Assembly (NCBI RefSeq): GCF_016653115.1
Contig: NZ_NHRX01000061.1
Location: 1-64,000, forward strand
Reading direction: 5' to 3'
Length of the DNA: 64,000 nt
Origin: Rhodocyclus purpureus
GTDB taxonomy: Bacteria > Pseudomonadota > Gammaproteobacteria > Burkholderiales > Rhodocyclaceae
The position numbers and the translations under genes are program-made. This document shows, piece after piece, positions 10,076-18,617 of the stretch; position 1 is the stretch's first letter; every line of letters begins with the position of its first letter. The notes beneath the pieces are model-generated. The model ran no database searches and was not told where the DNA came from. It worked only from the letters and a program-made list of their open reading frames with translations.

Positions 10076-10141
10076 GGGATGCTCTCCTGAACTTGGCGGA
10101 AACGGTTGGGTGGCAGTCGTGGACGGGCGTGGCGACGGGGC

Positions 10142-11221
10142 TCAGTCACCGCCCGCGAACAGCGAGCGCTCGGCGAACAGCGGGGAAGTGAAGGGCTTGT
10201 CCTCGCCGCGGTCGTATTCGTCGTGGTAGCGGATCAGCCGTTCGACTTCGCTGCGCGAGCCCAAGATCACCGGCACGCGCTGGTGCAGCGCGTCGGGCTT
10301 GATCTTGAGGAGGTCGGTGCGGCCGGTCGAGGCACGGCCGCCGGCCTGCTCGATGATCATCGCCATCGGGCTCGCTTCGTACATCAGGCGCAGGCGGCCG
10401 GGCTTGCTCGGGTCCTTGCTGTCGCGCGGGTACATGAAGACGCCGCCGCGCATCAGGATGCGATGCACCTCGGCGACCATCGACGCGATCCAGCGCATGT
10501 TGAAGTCCTTGCCGCGCTCGCCGGTCTTGCCGGCCAGGCATTCCTCGACGTAGCGGCGCACCGGCGGTTCCCAGAAGCGCTCGTTCGAGGTGTTGATCGC
10601 GAATTCCTTCGTTTCCGGCGCGATCTTCAGGTCGGGGTGGGTGAGCAGGAATTCGCCGATCTCGTCGTCGAGGGTGAAGCCATGGACGCCGTTGCCGACG
10701 GTGAGCACCAGCATCGTCGCCGGTCCATAGATCGCGTAGCCGGCGGCGACCTGCTGCGTTCCCGGCTGCAGGAAGTCCTCGACCGTCGGCTTGGCGATGT
10801 CGCCCGGACAGCGCAGGATCGAGAAGATGCTGCCGACCGAGAGGTTCACGTCGATGTTCGACGAGCCGTCGAGCGGGTCGAAGACGAGCAGGTAGTCGCC
10901 GCGCGGGTTGCCGGCGGGGATCGGGTAGATGTCGTCCATCTCCTCGGACGCCATCGCGGCGAGGTGGCCGCCCCACTCGCAGTGGTGCAGGAAGGCATCG
11001 TTGGCGAGCACGTCGAGCTTCTTCTGCGCTTCGCCCTGGACGTTGTCGCTGCCCGCGTCGCCGAGGACGCCGGCGAGCGCGCCGCGCGAGACGCCGTGCG
11101 AGATCGCCTTGCACGAGCGGACGATGTCGCTGACCAGCATCGAGAAGTCGCCGGCGAGCGCCGGGTTGCGCCGCTGTTCCTCGACCAGGAACTTGTTGAC
11201 GTTGGTGCGTCCGAATAACAT
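10142..11221 (-). CDS. cbbF: Class I fructose-1,6-bisphosphatase
   Basis: 359 residues, ATG at 11221 behind GGGGAGATAG. It hydrolyses fructose 1,6-bisphosphate to fructose 6-phosphate in the Calvin cycle and gluconeogenesis. The metal and phosphate signature DPLDGSSN is present near residue 115, with the ASEE(M)DD acidic segment before it and the active-site region [21 protein letters not shown] near 285. First gene of a cbbF-cbbP unit, divergent from cbbR across 148 bases that should contain the CbbR-controlled promoter; I could not define a clean operator there. Confidence 0.95.
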   Translation of the reverse strand: MLFGRTNVNKFLVEEQRRNPALAGDFSMLVSDIVRSCKAISHGVSRGALAGVLGDAGSDNVQGEAQKKLDVLANDAFLHHCEWGGHLAAMASEEMDDIYPIPAGNPRGDYLLVFDPLDGSSNIDVNLSVGSIFSILRCPGDIAKPTVEDFLQPGTQQVAAGYAIYGPATMLVLTVGNGVHGFTLDDEIGEFLLTHPDLKIAPETKEFAINTSNERFWEPPVRRYVEECLAGKTGERGKDFNMRWIASMVAEVHRILMRGGVFMYPRDSKDPSKPGRLRLMYEASPMAMIIEQAGGRASTGRTDLLKIKPDALHQRVPVILGSRSEVERLIRYHDEYDRGEDKPFTSPLFAERSLFAGGD

Positions 11222-11369
11222 TCTTCTATCTCCCCTCTGTGCCGCGCCAGGCCGGCGTGGCTGAACGAGTCAAATCCAGCGCGACCCGTGTTCGCGTTGG
11301 CCGCAAATCCTTTTTAGCAGCGCCCGCAGGCGCCGCCCTCCGCTCCGGAACTTGCCGGAAAGGCCCTCC

Positions 11370-12290
11370 ATGCGCAACCCGAGCCTTCGTCACGCCACCC
11401 TGCGCCAGCTGCAGATCTTCTCCGTCGCCGCCAGGCGGCTGTCCTTCGCGCGCGCCGCCGAGGAACTGCACCTCACGCAGGCGGCGATCTCGCTGCAGAT
11501 CCGCCAGCTCGAGGAAGTCGCCGGCAGCGAGCTGTTCGAACGCATCGGCAAGCGCGTCTTCCTCACCGAGGCCGGCGAAGTGCTGGTCGAACAGGTCGCC
11601 CGCATCCAGCGCGCGCTCGACGAAGCCGACGAGGCGCTGGCCGCATTGCGTGGCGGCGGTCGCGTTGCCGTCGCCGCGGTGAGCACCGCCGAGTACTTCG
11701 CGCCGGCGCTCCTGTCGCAGTTCCGCACGGTGAACCCGGAAGTCCGCCTGCGCCTTTTGATCGACAACCGCGAAGCCGTGCTTCGGCTGCTCGCCGGCAA
11801 CGCGGTCGACCTCGCCATCATGGGCCGGCCGCCAGCCGACCTCGACGTCGAGGCGACGGTGCTGGCGCCGAACCCGCTGGTCTTCATCGCCAGCGCCGCG
11901 CATCCGCTCGCTTCCCGGCGCGGCATCGGCGTCGACGAATTGGCGGCCGAGCCGCTGATCGCGCGCGAGTCCGGATCGGGAACGCGTTCGGCGATGGAGG
12001 AATTCTTCGCCGCGCACGCGCAGCGTCCATCGATCGGCATGGAGATGGGCAGCAACGATGCGATCAAGCAGGCGGTGGTCGCGGGACTGGGCCTGGGCTT
12101 CGTCTCGCGCCACACGCTCGGCCTCGAACTCTCCGCCGGCCGGCTGGCGATCCTCGACGTCGCCGACACGCCGGTCCTGCGCCACTGGCACCTCGTCCGC
12201 CTGCGCAGCAAGCGGCAGACGGCCGTGCTGGCCGCGTTCTGGGATTTCATCCGCGAACGCGCGCCGGGCTACCTCGCCGGGGAGCTTTAG
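11370..12290 (+). CDS. cbbR: LysR-type regulator CbbR
   Basis: 306 residues. I place the start at ATG 11370, seven bases after GGAAAGG; a TTG at 11352 is in frame but lacks a site. The N-terminal winged helix-turn-helix (LRQLQIFSVAARRLSFARAA, LTQAAISLQIRQLEE) and the C-terminal effector-binding domain are those of the CbbR subgroup of LysR proteins, which activate Calvin cycle genes in response to phosphorylated or reduced metabolites. It is transcribed away from cbbF-cbbP and converges on cbbM. Position between the two cbb units makes control of both plausible. Confidence 0.9.
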   Translation: MRNPSLRHATLRQLQIFSVAARRLSFARAAEELHLTQAAISLQIRQLEEVAGSELFERIGKRVFLTEAGEVLVEQVARIQRALDEADEALAALRGGGRVAVAAVSTAEYFAPALLSQFRTVNPEVRLRLLIDNREAVLRLLAGNAVDLAIMGRPPADLDVEATVLAPNPLVFIASAAHPLASRRGIGVDELAAEPLIARESGSGTRSAMEEFFAAHAQRPSIGMEMGSNDAIKQAVVAGLGLGFVSRHTLGLELSAGRLAILDVADTPVLRHWHLVRLRSKRQTAVLAAFWDFIRERAPGYLAGEL

Positions 12291-12335
12291 CCCGGCGACG
12301 GCATGGCTCATGCCCGGATCCCAGCATGCGCAGTG

Positions 12336-12407
12336 CCCGATTCGGACCTGCCGGCCCTCCCACGAGGGCGCCAGACCCTTGCTCGTGGGAGCGGCGGCAG
12401 CCGCGAA
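12336..12407. repeat. Paired REP elements between convergent cbbR and cbbM
   Basis: CTCCCACGAG at 12357-12366 pairs perfectly with CTCGTGGGAG at 12382-12391. The left element contains CTGCCGGCCCTCCCACGA; the right reads GTGGGAGCGGCGGCAGCC. Related elements are found at 15678-15769 and 21102-21132, always at gene 3' ends. The GGGAGCGGC..CAGCCGCGA core is the common proteobacterial REP type. The hairpin may act as a bidirectional mRNA end here. Confidence 0.75.
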
Positions 12408-12476
12408 GCTGCGCCTGAGCACGCAGTCCTCGCCGCTGCCGTCACGCTGCCCGTTCATCGCCGTCGCCTGCCTCGC

Positions 12477-13865
12477 TCAGCCCTTGAAGCCGAGCTGTTC
12501 GCGCCAGCCCGGGTAGAGCTTGTCGGCGTCGAACCAGAACGACTCGAAGGCGCCCTTGAGCTCGGGGTGGTCCTTGGCGTAGTCGATGAGGTTGATCCCC
12601 TTCTGCCAGGCGTCGTGCGCCTGGCGCAGCGAGCGCGCACCCGCGGCACCGCCGTCCTTGTGCCCGAAGGCGCCGCCGCCGGAGGTCTGGATCACGTTCG
12701 AGTGGCCGAGGTTGTCGAAGAAGCCGGGCAGGCGCAGCGCGTTCATGCCGCCGGAGATGATCGCGGTGGTCGACTTCATGCCCTGCCATTCCTGGCGGAA
12801 GTAGGGGCCTTCGGCGACGTCCTGATCGAGCATGTAGGCGATGGCGCGGTCGGAGGCTTCGCCTTCCATCTTGCCGAAGCCCATGGTCCCCGTGTGGATG
12901 CCGGAAGCGCCCTGCAGGCGCGACATCTTGCAGTGCACGAAGGCGGTGTAGCCGCGCTTCGACTGCGGGCTGGTGACGGCGCCGTGGCCGGCACGGTGGT
13001 AGTGCAGGAACTGGCTCGGGAAGTAGCGGCGGCAGGTGGTCACCGCGGTGGCACCGGCGACGTAGCCGTCGACCAGGAAGGCGACGTGGTGCGCGTTCTC
13101 GGCGAAGGTCTCGAGGATGTACTCGCCGCGCGCGATCATCTCGAAGGGGTCGTCGGCGGTGATGTTGGCCGAGAACAGCTTGGCTTCGCCGGTCGTGTCC
13201 TGCGCGCGGCGCATCGCGTCGGCGACGAGGCGGATCGTCTCCTTCAACGGGGCGAAGGTCTGGTTGCCCTGAGGCTCGTCGTTCTTGATGAAGTCGCCGC
13301 CGAGCCAGAATTCGTGACAGGCGTCGGCGAAGGGCTGCGGGCGCAGGCCGAGCTTGGGCTTGATGATGGTGCCGACGACCATGCCGCCGTTCTCCTGCGG
13401 GCGGCCGAGCACGCGCCACATGTCGCGGATGTTCACCGAGGGACCGTCGAACAGCTGCAGGTAGGCGGGCGGCACCCAGAAGTCGTGCATCTTGGCGTAC
13501 TCGACGTCGCCCATGCCCTGGTTGTTGCCGATCGTCAGCGTCAGGAACGAGGCGATCATGGCGCGACCGTCGGTGATGTTGCGGTCGAACAGCGCCACCG
13601 GGTAGGCGATCTTCATCAGGAAGTCGCCGTCGGGACGTTCCTTGACCTCATAGACCAGCGCATCGACGCCGCGCGTGAAGTCATCGGTAGTGGACACTTC
13701 GACGTTGGTGCCGGTCGAGGACTCGGCGGCGAAGTGCGCGGCGGTCGCCACCGGCTCGTAGCCGGCCTTCGGCTTGAAGTGGTAGGCACAGAGGACGTGG
13801 CCACCATTCCTGATCAGGTCTTCTTCCTTGAGGGAGAGGTTCGCGTAGCGGTTCGACTGGTCCAT
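12477..13865 (-). CDS. cbbM: Form II ribulose-1,5-bisphosphate carboxylase/oxygenase large subunit
   Basis: 462 residues, ATG at 13865 preceded by GGAGA; an upstream in-frame ATG at 13919 lacks the usual N-terminus. The sequence starts [14 protein letters not shown] as form II enzymes do. The carbamylated-lysine motif [10 protein letters not shown] and the [12 protein letters not shown] loop 6 segment (MGFGKMEGE) are intact. It fixes CO2 as a homodimer with no small subunit. Form II enzymes have low CO2/O2 specificity and suit low-oxygen, high-CO2 settings. Transcribed from its own promoter region (13866-13963) towards cbbR. No cbbQ or cbbO activase genes are adjacent. Confidence 0.97.
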   Translation of the reverse strand: MDQSNRYANLSLKEEDLIRNGGHVLCAYHFKPKAGYEPVATAAHFAAESSTGTNVEVSTTDDFTRGVDALVYEVKERPDGDFLMKIAYPVALFDRNITDGRAMIASFLTLTIGNNQGMGDVEYAKMHDFWVPPAYLQLFDGPSVNIRDMWRVLGRPQENGGMVVGTIIKPKLGLRPQPFADACHEFWLGGDFIKNDEPQGNQTFAPLKETIRLVADAMRRAQDTTGEAKLFSANITADDPFEMIARGEYILETFAENAHHVAFLVDGYVAGATAVTTCRRYFPSQFLHYHRAGHGAVTSPQSKRGYTAFVHCKMSRLQGASGIHTGTMGFGKMEGEASDRAIAYMLDQDVAEGPYFRQEWQGMKSTTAIISGGMNALRLPGFFDNLGHSNVIQTSGGGAFGHKDGGAAGARSLRQAHDAWQKGINLIDYAKDHPELKGAFESFWFDADKLYPGWREQLGFKG

Positions 13866-13917
13866 GCTTCTGGTCTCCGTGATGGGTGTTCTGAAAGCCC
13901 TTGCGGGCATCGTGGCC

Positions 13918-13948
13918 ATTATGGCCGAAAGGGCGGAAATAATGTCAA
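13918..13948 (-). promoter_or_regulatory. Candidate cbbM promoter overlapping a perfect palindrome
   Basis: On the minus strand TTGACA (13948-13943) is followed 19 bases later by CATAAT (13923-13918). The spacing is longer than ideal. A perfect inverted repeat GGCCAT-T-ATGGCC at 13914-13926 covers the -10 box. Such a placement is suited to a repressor or activator site. Whether it is bound by CbbR is not evident. Confidence 0.45.
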
Positions 13949-13963
13949 GGTATTGATGGAAAA

Positions 13964-14773
13964 TTAGTGGCTGGCGGCGGCGTGCCAGGCGACGAGGTCG
14001 GCGAGGCTGACGCGGTCGCCGGCGGCGACCATGCCGGCGAGCGGGCGCGCCGGCTGCCCTTCGTCACCCAATCCATCGACGACGGCGAGGGCGCCGCTGA
14101 AGTCCTCGCCGCGGGTGCCGGCGTGCGCGGTGACGACGAAGGGAATGCCGGCTGCGCGCGCTGCGGCGCTGCCGACTGCCGAGTCCTCGATCGCCAGGCA
14201 TTCGCCGGCGGCAAGGCCCAGTGCTTCGAGCACGTGCAGGTAGATGTCGGGCGCCGGCTTCTTGCTCGAGACGACGTCGCCGGCGCCGATGAACGCGAAG
14301 CGGGCCGGACCGTCCTCACCCAGCTGCCCGACGAGGAGCGCACGCACGCTGTCCGGCGAGGTGGTGGTCGCGATTGCCGCGACGAGGCCGGCGGCGGTAA
14401 TCTCGTCGAGCAGGCGGCGGATTCCGGGGCGCAGCGCGATCGCCCCGGCGGCGGCACGTTCGGCGTAGAGCTCGGTCTTGCGCCGGTGCAGGCGGGCGAC
14501 CGCGTCGGCGAAATCCGGACGCTGGACGAATTCCGGCGCGCTGTTGCGTGCATAATGCGCGATCCTCTCCTTGCCGCCGGTCACCGCGAGCAGTCCCAGG
14601 TACTCTTCCGCCGACCAGTGCCAGTCGAGACCGGCTTCGGCGAAGGCCTGATTGAAGGCCGGCAGGTGTCCGCCGAGTTCGGTTTCGGCGAGCGTGCCAT
14701 CGACGTCGAAGATCACCGCACGCAGCGGCATCTGCGGCCTGTGATTGCTGGCGGTCTGACGGGGAAGGCTCAT
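13964..14773 (-). CDS. cbbY: CbbY-type HAD phosphatase (xylulose-1,5-bisphosphate phosphatase)
   Basis: 269 residues from ATG 14773; a start at MPLRAVIF (about 14 codons in) is possible but has a weaker ribosome site. HAD motif [12 protein letters not shown], the cap segment with GGKERI, motif [10 protein letters not shown], and motif [13 protein letters not shown]...AIEDSAVG are all present. The LAETE..H...F and GGKERI signatures separate CbbY from phosphoglycolate phosphatase CbbZ. CbbY removes xylulose 1,5-bisphosphate, a RuBisCO misfire product that inhibits the enzyme. It lies directly upstream of cbbM on the same strand with 98 bases between, so the two may be partly co-transcribed. Confidence 0.85.
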   Translation of the reverse strand: MSLPRQTASNHRPQMPLRAVIFDVDGTLAETELGGHLPAFNQAFAEAGLDWHWSAEEYLGLLAVTGGKERIAHYARNSAPEFVQRPDFADAVARLHRRKTELYAERAAAGAIALRPGIRRLLDEITAAGLVAAIATTTSPDSVRALLVGQLGEDGPARFAFIGAGDVVSSKKPAPDIYLHVLEALGLAAGECLAIEDSAVGSAAARAAGIPFVVTAHAGTRGEDFSGALAVVDGLGDEGQPARPLAGMVAAGDRVSLADLVAWHAAASH

Positions 14774-14819
14774 CGTGCTTGTCCTCGGGTACTGTTGCTG
14801 CGATCGATGGCGAGAGTCT

Positions 14820-14890
14820 AGGAGAGATTGTTGTTTATTTAAAGTTAATGTTTTTTTGTGTTTTGATAAGCTTTATTTTGTGTATTGGCG
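14820..14890. promoter_or_regulatory. AT-rich intergenic segment between cbbY and sirtuin gene
   Basis: About 70 bases rich in T runs (TTTATTTAAAG, GTTTTTTTG, TTTATTTTG) stand out in this GC-rich window. They lie between divergent starts and probably hold the promoter of the sirtuin gene and perhaps of cbbY, but no single -35/-10 pair is clearly better than others. Confidence 0.4.
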
Positions 14891-14902
14891 GTGAATTCGA
14901 GC

Positions 14903-15670
14903 ATGACACGATCGATTGAGACGGCGCTCGACGCCGTCGCCGAGAAACTGGGCCGCGCCCGCAGCCTGCTCTTCATCACCGGCGCCGGCATCTCCGCCGA
15001 CTCCGGCCTGCCCACCTACCGCGGCGTCAGCGGCCTCTACAACGAAGGGACGACCGAGGAGGGCCTGGCGATCGAGGAGGTGCTCTCGGGCGAGGTCTTT
15101 GCGCTGCGTCCCGATCTCACCTGGAAGTACCTCGCGCATATCGAGGAGGCGTGTCGCGGCGCCGCACCGAACGAGGCGCACCGGGCGATCGCCGCGCTCG
15201 AGCAACGCGTTCCGCGCACGCTGGTATTCACGCAGAACGTCGATGGTCTGCACCGCCAGGCCGGCAGCCGCAACGTGATCGAGGTGCACGGCAGCGTCCA
15301 TGAGTTGCAGTGCACTGCCTGCAGCTGGGAGGAGTCCATCGAGAGCCTCGAGGGCCGTCCGCTGCCGCCGCCTTGTCCGCGCTGTGGCGCGGTGCTGCGG
15401 CCGAAGGTCGTCCTTTTCGGCGAGGCCTTGCCCGAGGGCGCGATCGAGCGCCTGGTCGGCGAGATCCAGCGCGGTTTCGACATGGTGTTCACCATCGGCA
15501 CCTCGAGTGTCTTCCCGTACATCAAGGAGCCTGTCCTGTGGGCGATCCGGGCCGGCGTGCCGACCGTCGAGATCAACCCGCACGTAACGCCCTTGTCGCG
15601 GCGCGTCGACTATCATCTGCCGCTCGGCGCGGCGGCGGCGATGCAGGCGCTGATGGCCCGGCTGCGCTGA
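14903..15670 (+). CDS. Sirtuin (NAD-dependent protein deacylase, SIR2 family)
   Basis: 255 residues from ATG 14903; in-frame GTG 14891 and TTG 14885 are alternatives, none with a good ribosome site. NAD-binding motif GAGISADSGLPTYRG near residues 27-41, catalytic TQNVDGLH and HGS motifs, and a zinc site CTAC...CPRCG. GTSSVFPY follows. The Tyr/Arg pair that marks desuccinylating CobB-type class III enzymes is not seen after the first motif, so deacetylase activity is more likely. Family members regulate acyl-CoA synthetases by deacylating their catalytic lysine, and a Pat-like acetyltransferase (45509-48199) and bclA are in the same window, so a regulatory loop is possible. Confidence 0.85.
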   Translation: MTRSIETALDAVAEKLGRARSLLFITGAGISADSGLPTYRGVSGLYNEGTTEEGLAIEEVLSGEVFALRPDLTWKYLAHIEEACRGAAPNEAHRAIAALEQRVPRTLVFTQNVDGLHRQAGSRNVIEVHGSVHELQCTACSWEESIESLEGRPLPPPCPRCGAVLRPKVVLFGEALPEGAIERLVGEIQRGFDMVFTIGTSSVFPYIKEPVLWAIRAGVPTVEINPHVTPLSRRVDYHLPLGAAAAMQALMARLR

Positions 15671-15677
15671 TGTACGT

Positions 15678-15769
15678 CCCCGATTCGGGTCTGCCTCGGG
15701 CCTGCCGGCCCGCCCACGGCAGGCCGACGGCGCGTGAGCAATCCCGGTGGGAGCGGCGGCAGCCGCGAA
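15678..15769. repeat. Paired REP elements after sirtuin gene
   Basis: Contains GGCCTGCCGGCCCGCCCACGG and, 27 bases on, GTGGGAGCGGCGGCAGCC, the same two arms seen at 12336-12407 with more divergence in the first. Located between the sirtuin stop and the start of the kinase gene. It overlaps an in-frame upstream extension of the kinase reading frame, which is one reason for rejecting that extension. Confidence 0.65.
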
Positions 15770-15802
15770 CGAGGGTGGGAGAGGTTCCGGAGATTTTTCG
15801 TG

Positions 15803-17128
15803 ATGGATGAAAGACAGTTTGGCCCGAGTGCGCCGGTGCCGCGTGGGCGCAGCCGCCGCTTCCTGCACCTCGGTCGCGCCGTCGGCGAGATGGCGGCGGC
15901 TGCCGCCGCCGACGGCCTGGCGCAGCTCGCGCGCGGGCAGAAGCCGCAGCTCTCGCAACTGATGCTGACCCCCGACAACGCGCGTCGCCTGGCCGAGCGG
16001 CTGTCGAAGATGCGCGGTGCGGTGATGAAGGTCGGCCAGCTGATGTCGATGGACGGCAAGGACGTGCTGCCGCCGGAATTCGCGCAGCTGCTCGCCAGCC
16101 TGCGCGACAGCGCGCACACGATGCCGCTGCCGCAGCTCGCCGGGGTGCTCGACGAGGAGTGGGGAGCGGGCTGGCAGGAGCGCTTCCGGCGCTTCTCGTT
16201 CAACCCGATCGCTGCCGCGTCGATCGGCCAGGTGCATCGTGCCGAGACGCACGACGGGCGCACGCTGGCGGTCAAGATCCAGTACCCCGGTGTGCGTGAC
16301 AGCATCGACAGCGACATCGCCAACGTCGCGCTGATCGCCAGGCTGCCCGGGCTGGTCCCCGCCGGCTGGGATCCGGCGCCGATCCTCGAGCGCGCGCGCC
16401 AGCAACTGCACGAGGAAACCGACTACGTCGCCGAGGCGCGCCTGCTGACCGCCTACCGCGACTGCATCGGCGACGACCCGCTGCTCAGCGTGCCCAGGCT
16501 GCAGGCGGACCTGTCGACGCCGCGCATCCTCGTCACCGAGTTCGCCGCCGGCATCTCGATCGACCAGCTGGCGCAGGGCGCGCATCCGCAGGCCCTGCGC
16601 GACCGCATCGCGGAAGCGCTGGCGCGGCTGGCGCTGCGCGAGCTGTTCGAGTTCCGCCTGATGCAGACTGATCCGAATTTCGCCAATTACCTCTACGACG
16701 CGGCCAGCGACCGCATCGCGCTGCTCGATTTCGGTGCGACGCAGCCGGTCGACCCGGAACTCGTCGAGATCCTGCGCGAGCTCGGTCGCGGCCTGCGCGA
16801 CCGCGACCGCAAGCGCCTGCGCGAGACCGGCATGCGCGTCGGTTTCATCGGCGAGCGCGACTCGCCGGCACAGGTCGAGGGCGTCATCGACATCATGCTG
16901 CTGTCGAGCGAACCGATGCGCCATGTCGGTCCCTACGACTTCGGCAACTCCGACCTGTTCGGGCGCGCCTACCGCAGCGGTCGCGACCAGTACGTCGAGA
17001 ACGGCTTCGCCAGCCCGCCGCCGACCGAGATGCTGCTGATGCAGCGCAAGCTCGCCGGCGTCTTCATGCTCGCCTCGCGCCTGCGTGCGCGCATCGATGT
17101 CGGCCGCCTGTTCGCGCCCTACCTCTGA
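15803..17128 (+). CDS. ABC1/ADCK3 (COQ8)-type atypical kinase
   Basis: 441 residues from ATG 15803; GTG 15734 is in frame but lies in a REP element. Features of the UbiB/COQ8 atypical kinase family: the KxGQ motif in MRGAVMKVGQLMSMD, the alanine-rich nucleotide loop AAASIGQVH, the lysine in LAVKIQYPG, ETDYVAEA, the catalytic MQTDPNFANYLYD and the metal-binding LLDFGA. The TDPN.xN form matches eukaryotic COQ8A/ADCK3 rather than UbiB (DPHPGN). COQ8 proteins support ubiquinone biosynthesis through an ATPase activity. No ubi genes are adjacent, so the link to ubiquinone is by family only. Confidence 0.85.
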   Translation: MDERQFGPSAPVPRGRSRRFLHLGRAVGEMAAAAAADGLAQLARGQKPQLSQLMLTPDNARRLAERLSKMRGAVMKVGQLMSMDGKDVLPPEFAQLLASLRDSAHTMPLPQLAGVLDEEWGAGWQERFRRFSFNPIAAASIGQVHRAETHDGRTLAVKIQYPGVRDSIDSDIANVALIARLPGLVPAGWDPAPILERARQQLHEETDYVAEARLLTAYRDCIGDDPLLSVPRLQADLSTPRILVTEFAAGISIDQLAQGAHPQALRDRIAEALARLALRELFEFRLMQTDPNFANYLYDAASDRIALLDFGATQPVDPELVEILRELGRGLRDRDRKRLRETGMRVGFIGERDSPAQVEGVIDIMLLSSEPMRHVGPYDFGNSDLFGRAYRSGRDQYVENGFASPPPTEMLLMQRKLAGVFMLASRLRARIDVGRLFAPYL

Positions 17129-17335
17129 ACACCCGCATCGCTGCCGCCGGCCTTCTCCATCCACGGCGGGGGCGGGGTTCCTGCGCCCGCCGTGCGAGAA
17201 TTTGTAACGAATATATGCTATACGTGAGTGGGCGAAGGGGTTTTATGATTTTGTAATAACTGCCAAGTTGCTCCCGTTTCCCTTCGCAATGTTCTCTTCC
17301 GGCCGATCGGCCTTCAACCTGGATTGGAGATCAAA

Positions 17336-17449
17336 GTGAGACCTGAGGGAAAACAGCGCGACGAGAAGAAACCGGCGGATGACTTCACCCGTGGTCATCC
17401 GCTGTCCGGCGGGGTCATGATCCGGCGCAGTGCGGGGAGGCTGCAATGA
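17336..17449 (+). CDS. Small basic/charged peptide, translationally coupled to PAS protein
   Basis: A 37-residue frame from GTG 17336, with TGGAG seven bases upstream. Its TGA stop overlaps the ATG of the PAS gene in an ATGA arrangement, the usual sign of coupled translation. The product is charged (GKQRDEKKPADD) with no membrane segment. It may be a leader peptide whose translation opens the next gene rather than a functional protein. I do not recognise a family. Confidence 0.4.
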   Translation: MRPEGKQRDEKKPADDFTRGHPLSGGVMIRRSAGRLQ

Positions 17450-17883
17450 CCCCATCGTTCCTGTCTTCGCCCGCTCCGGCGCGCCGCAGCGCTTCCGTAC
17501 CCGGCCTTCTGACCAGCGAGGAAAGGTCGGAGGCAGCCTTCCTGACGCTCGATGGTGACGGCTTCATCCGCGATTGCGATGCTGCCGCCGAAGAACTCTT
17601 CAAGTACCGGCGCAGCGAACTGGTCGGTCAGCAGATCGCCTTGCTGCTGCCGGAACTGGCAGGATCCAGGCTGCTGGAGAAGGGGCAGCCGAATCCGCAC
17701 CTGCGTCATCGCTGCCGCATCGGTCGCGAGTTTCGGGCGCTCGCCAAGGACGGCGAAGCCTTCGTCGGCAAGCTGTTCCTCAACCTTCTCGACGGCTCCG
17801 GCCACGCGCGGCTGACGCTCGTCTTCTGCCCGACCGCACTGGCTGGAGAATACGATCGTTCCGGGCAGGAGAGGGCGCATTGA
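17446..17883 (+). CDS. Single PAS-domain protein
   Basis: 145 residues. A PAS fold covers about residues 25-130: AFLTLDGDGFIRDCDAAAEELFKYRRSELVGQ, then a PAC-like ending (FRALAKDGEAFVGKL...LTLVFCPTA). There is no output domain, so it is a free-standing sensor or protein-interaction module. No cysteine or histidine placement suggests a particular cofactor. It is followed by a strong hairpin and then an acidic protein on the same strand. Confidence 0.7.
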   Translation: MTPSFLSSPAPARRSASVPGLLTSEERSEAAFLTLDGDGFIRDCDAAAEELFKYRRSELVGQQIALLLPELAGSRLLEKGQPNPHLRHRCRIGREFRALAKDGEAFVGKLFLNLLDGSGHARLTLVFCPTALAGEYDRSGQERAH

Positions 17884-17944
17884 GCGCCTGGCCCGACTTC
17901 GCCCGCCGCGCGCACCCTGCCGGCCTTGCGCTGCGCGCGGGCGC

Positions 17945-17987
17945 GCTCCCGCAGGCGCTCCGCATCCGCGGGCGCGCCTGCGGGAGC
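17945..17987. terminator. 14-bp perfect hairpin after the PAS gene
   Basis: GCTCCCGCAGGCGC (17945-17958) pairs perfectly with GCGCCTGCGGGAGC (17974-17987) around a 15-base loop. No T-run follows, so it could be a processing or attenuation structure between the PAS gene and the acidic protein, or a REP-type element, rather than a classical terminator. Confidence 0.5.
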
Positions 17988-18040
17988 CTGCAGCCTGCCG
18001 CCGGGCGCAATCCCATTGACCGAGATCCAGGGAGATGATG

Positions 18041-18541
18041 ATGGCACGCAATCCGATCGATACCGCGCAGCGCGTCAGCACGCGCCTGGCGGAGTTCATC
18101 GAAAGCCAGTGCAACGACCCGGAGGTCGAACAGCCGATCACCCTCCGCCAGTTGCGCCAGCTGCTGGGCAGCCTGCTTCCCGAGTCGGCAGGCGCTGGCG
18201 AAGGCATGCAGGGCTTCGATGCCATGGAAGCCGACGTCCACGAACTCGACGCGCTGATCGAAGAGTACGGCGAGGATGCGCTCGCCGTCGACTTCCTGCC
18301 CGTCAGCGCCAGCGAACCGCTCTCGCGGGTGATCGAGAGCGTGATGAACGACGAAAACCGCGAGTACGTCGCAACCCTGGGCACGGTGCGGGAAGCGATG
18401 AGCAACGGCCTGCTGACCCGCCTGGTCGGTGACGGAGTGCTCGACGAAGACGAGGACGACTCGCTCTGCGAGGAGATCGACGGCCTGATCGAACGTGCCG
18501 GCGCCGACGCGCTGGCCGAGCATTTCCTGCGCTACGAGTGA
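18041..18541 (+). CDS. Acidic protein of unknown function
   Basis: 166 residues. Three ATGs follow one another (18035, 18038, 18041); only 18041 is at proper distance from GGGAG (18030-18034). The protein is strongly acidic (runs such as DEDEDDSLCEE) and appears to contain two related halves: VSTRLAEFIE...ALIEEYGEDALAVDFL and VREAMSNGLL...GLIERAGADALAEHFL, which suggests an internal duplication. No signal peptide, membrane segment or catalytic motif. I do not recognise the family. Confidence 0.7.
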   Translation: MARNPIDTAQRVSTRLAEFIESQCNDPEVEQPITLRQLRQLLGSLLPESAGAGEGMQGFDAMEADVHELDALIEEYGEDALAVDFLPVSASEPLSRVIESVMNDENREYVATLGTVREAMSNGLLTRLVGDGVLDEDEDDSLCEEIDGLIERAGADALAEHFLRYE

Positions 18542-18617
18542 ACTGGCGCTCGCGGCGCGCCATCGCCGCCGCGCTCCGGGCTGGAACGGCGCGGCGGGGA
18601 GGCGGGGCCTCTCGGTT

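Noticed and set aside
11222-11369. CbbR operator between cbbF and cbbR
   Set aside because: Expected from position, but I could not find a convincing T-N11-A pair with dyad symmetry, so no site is annotated.
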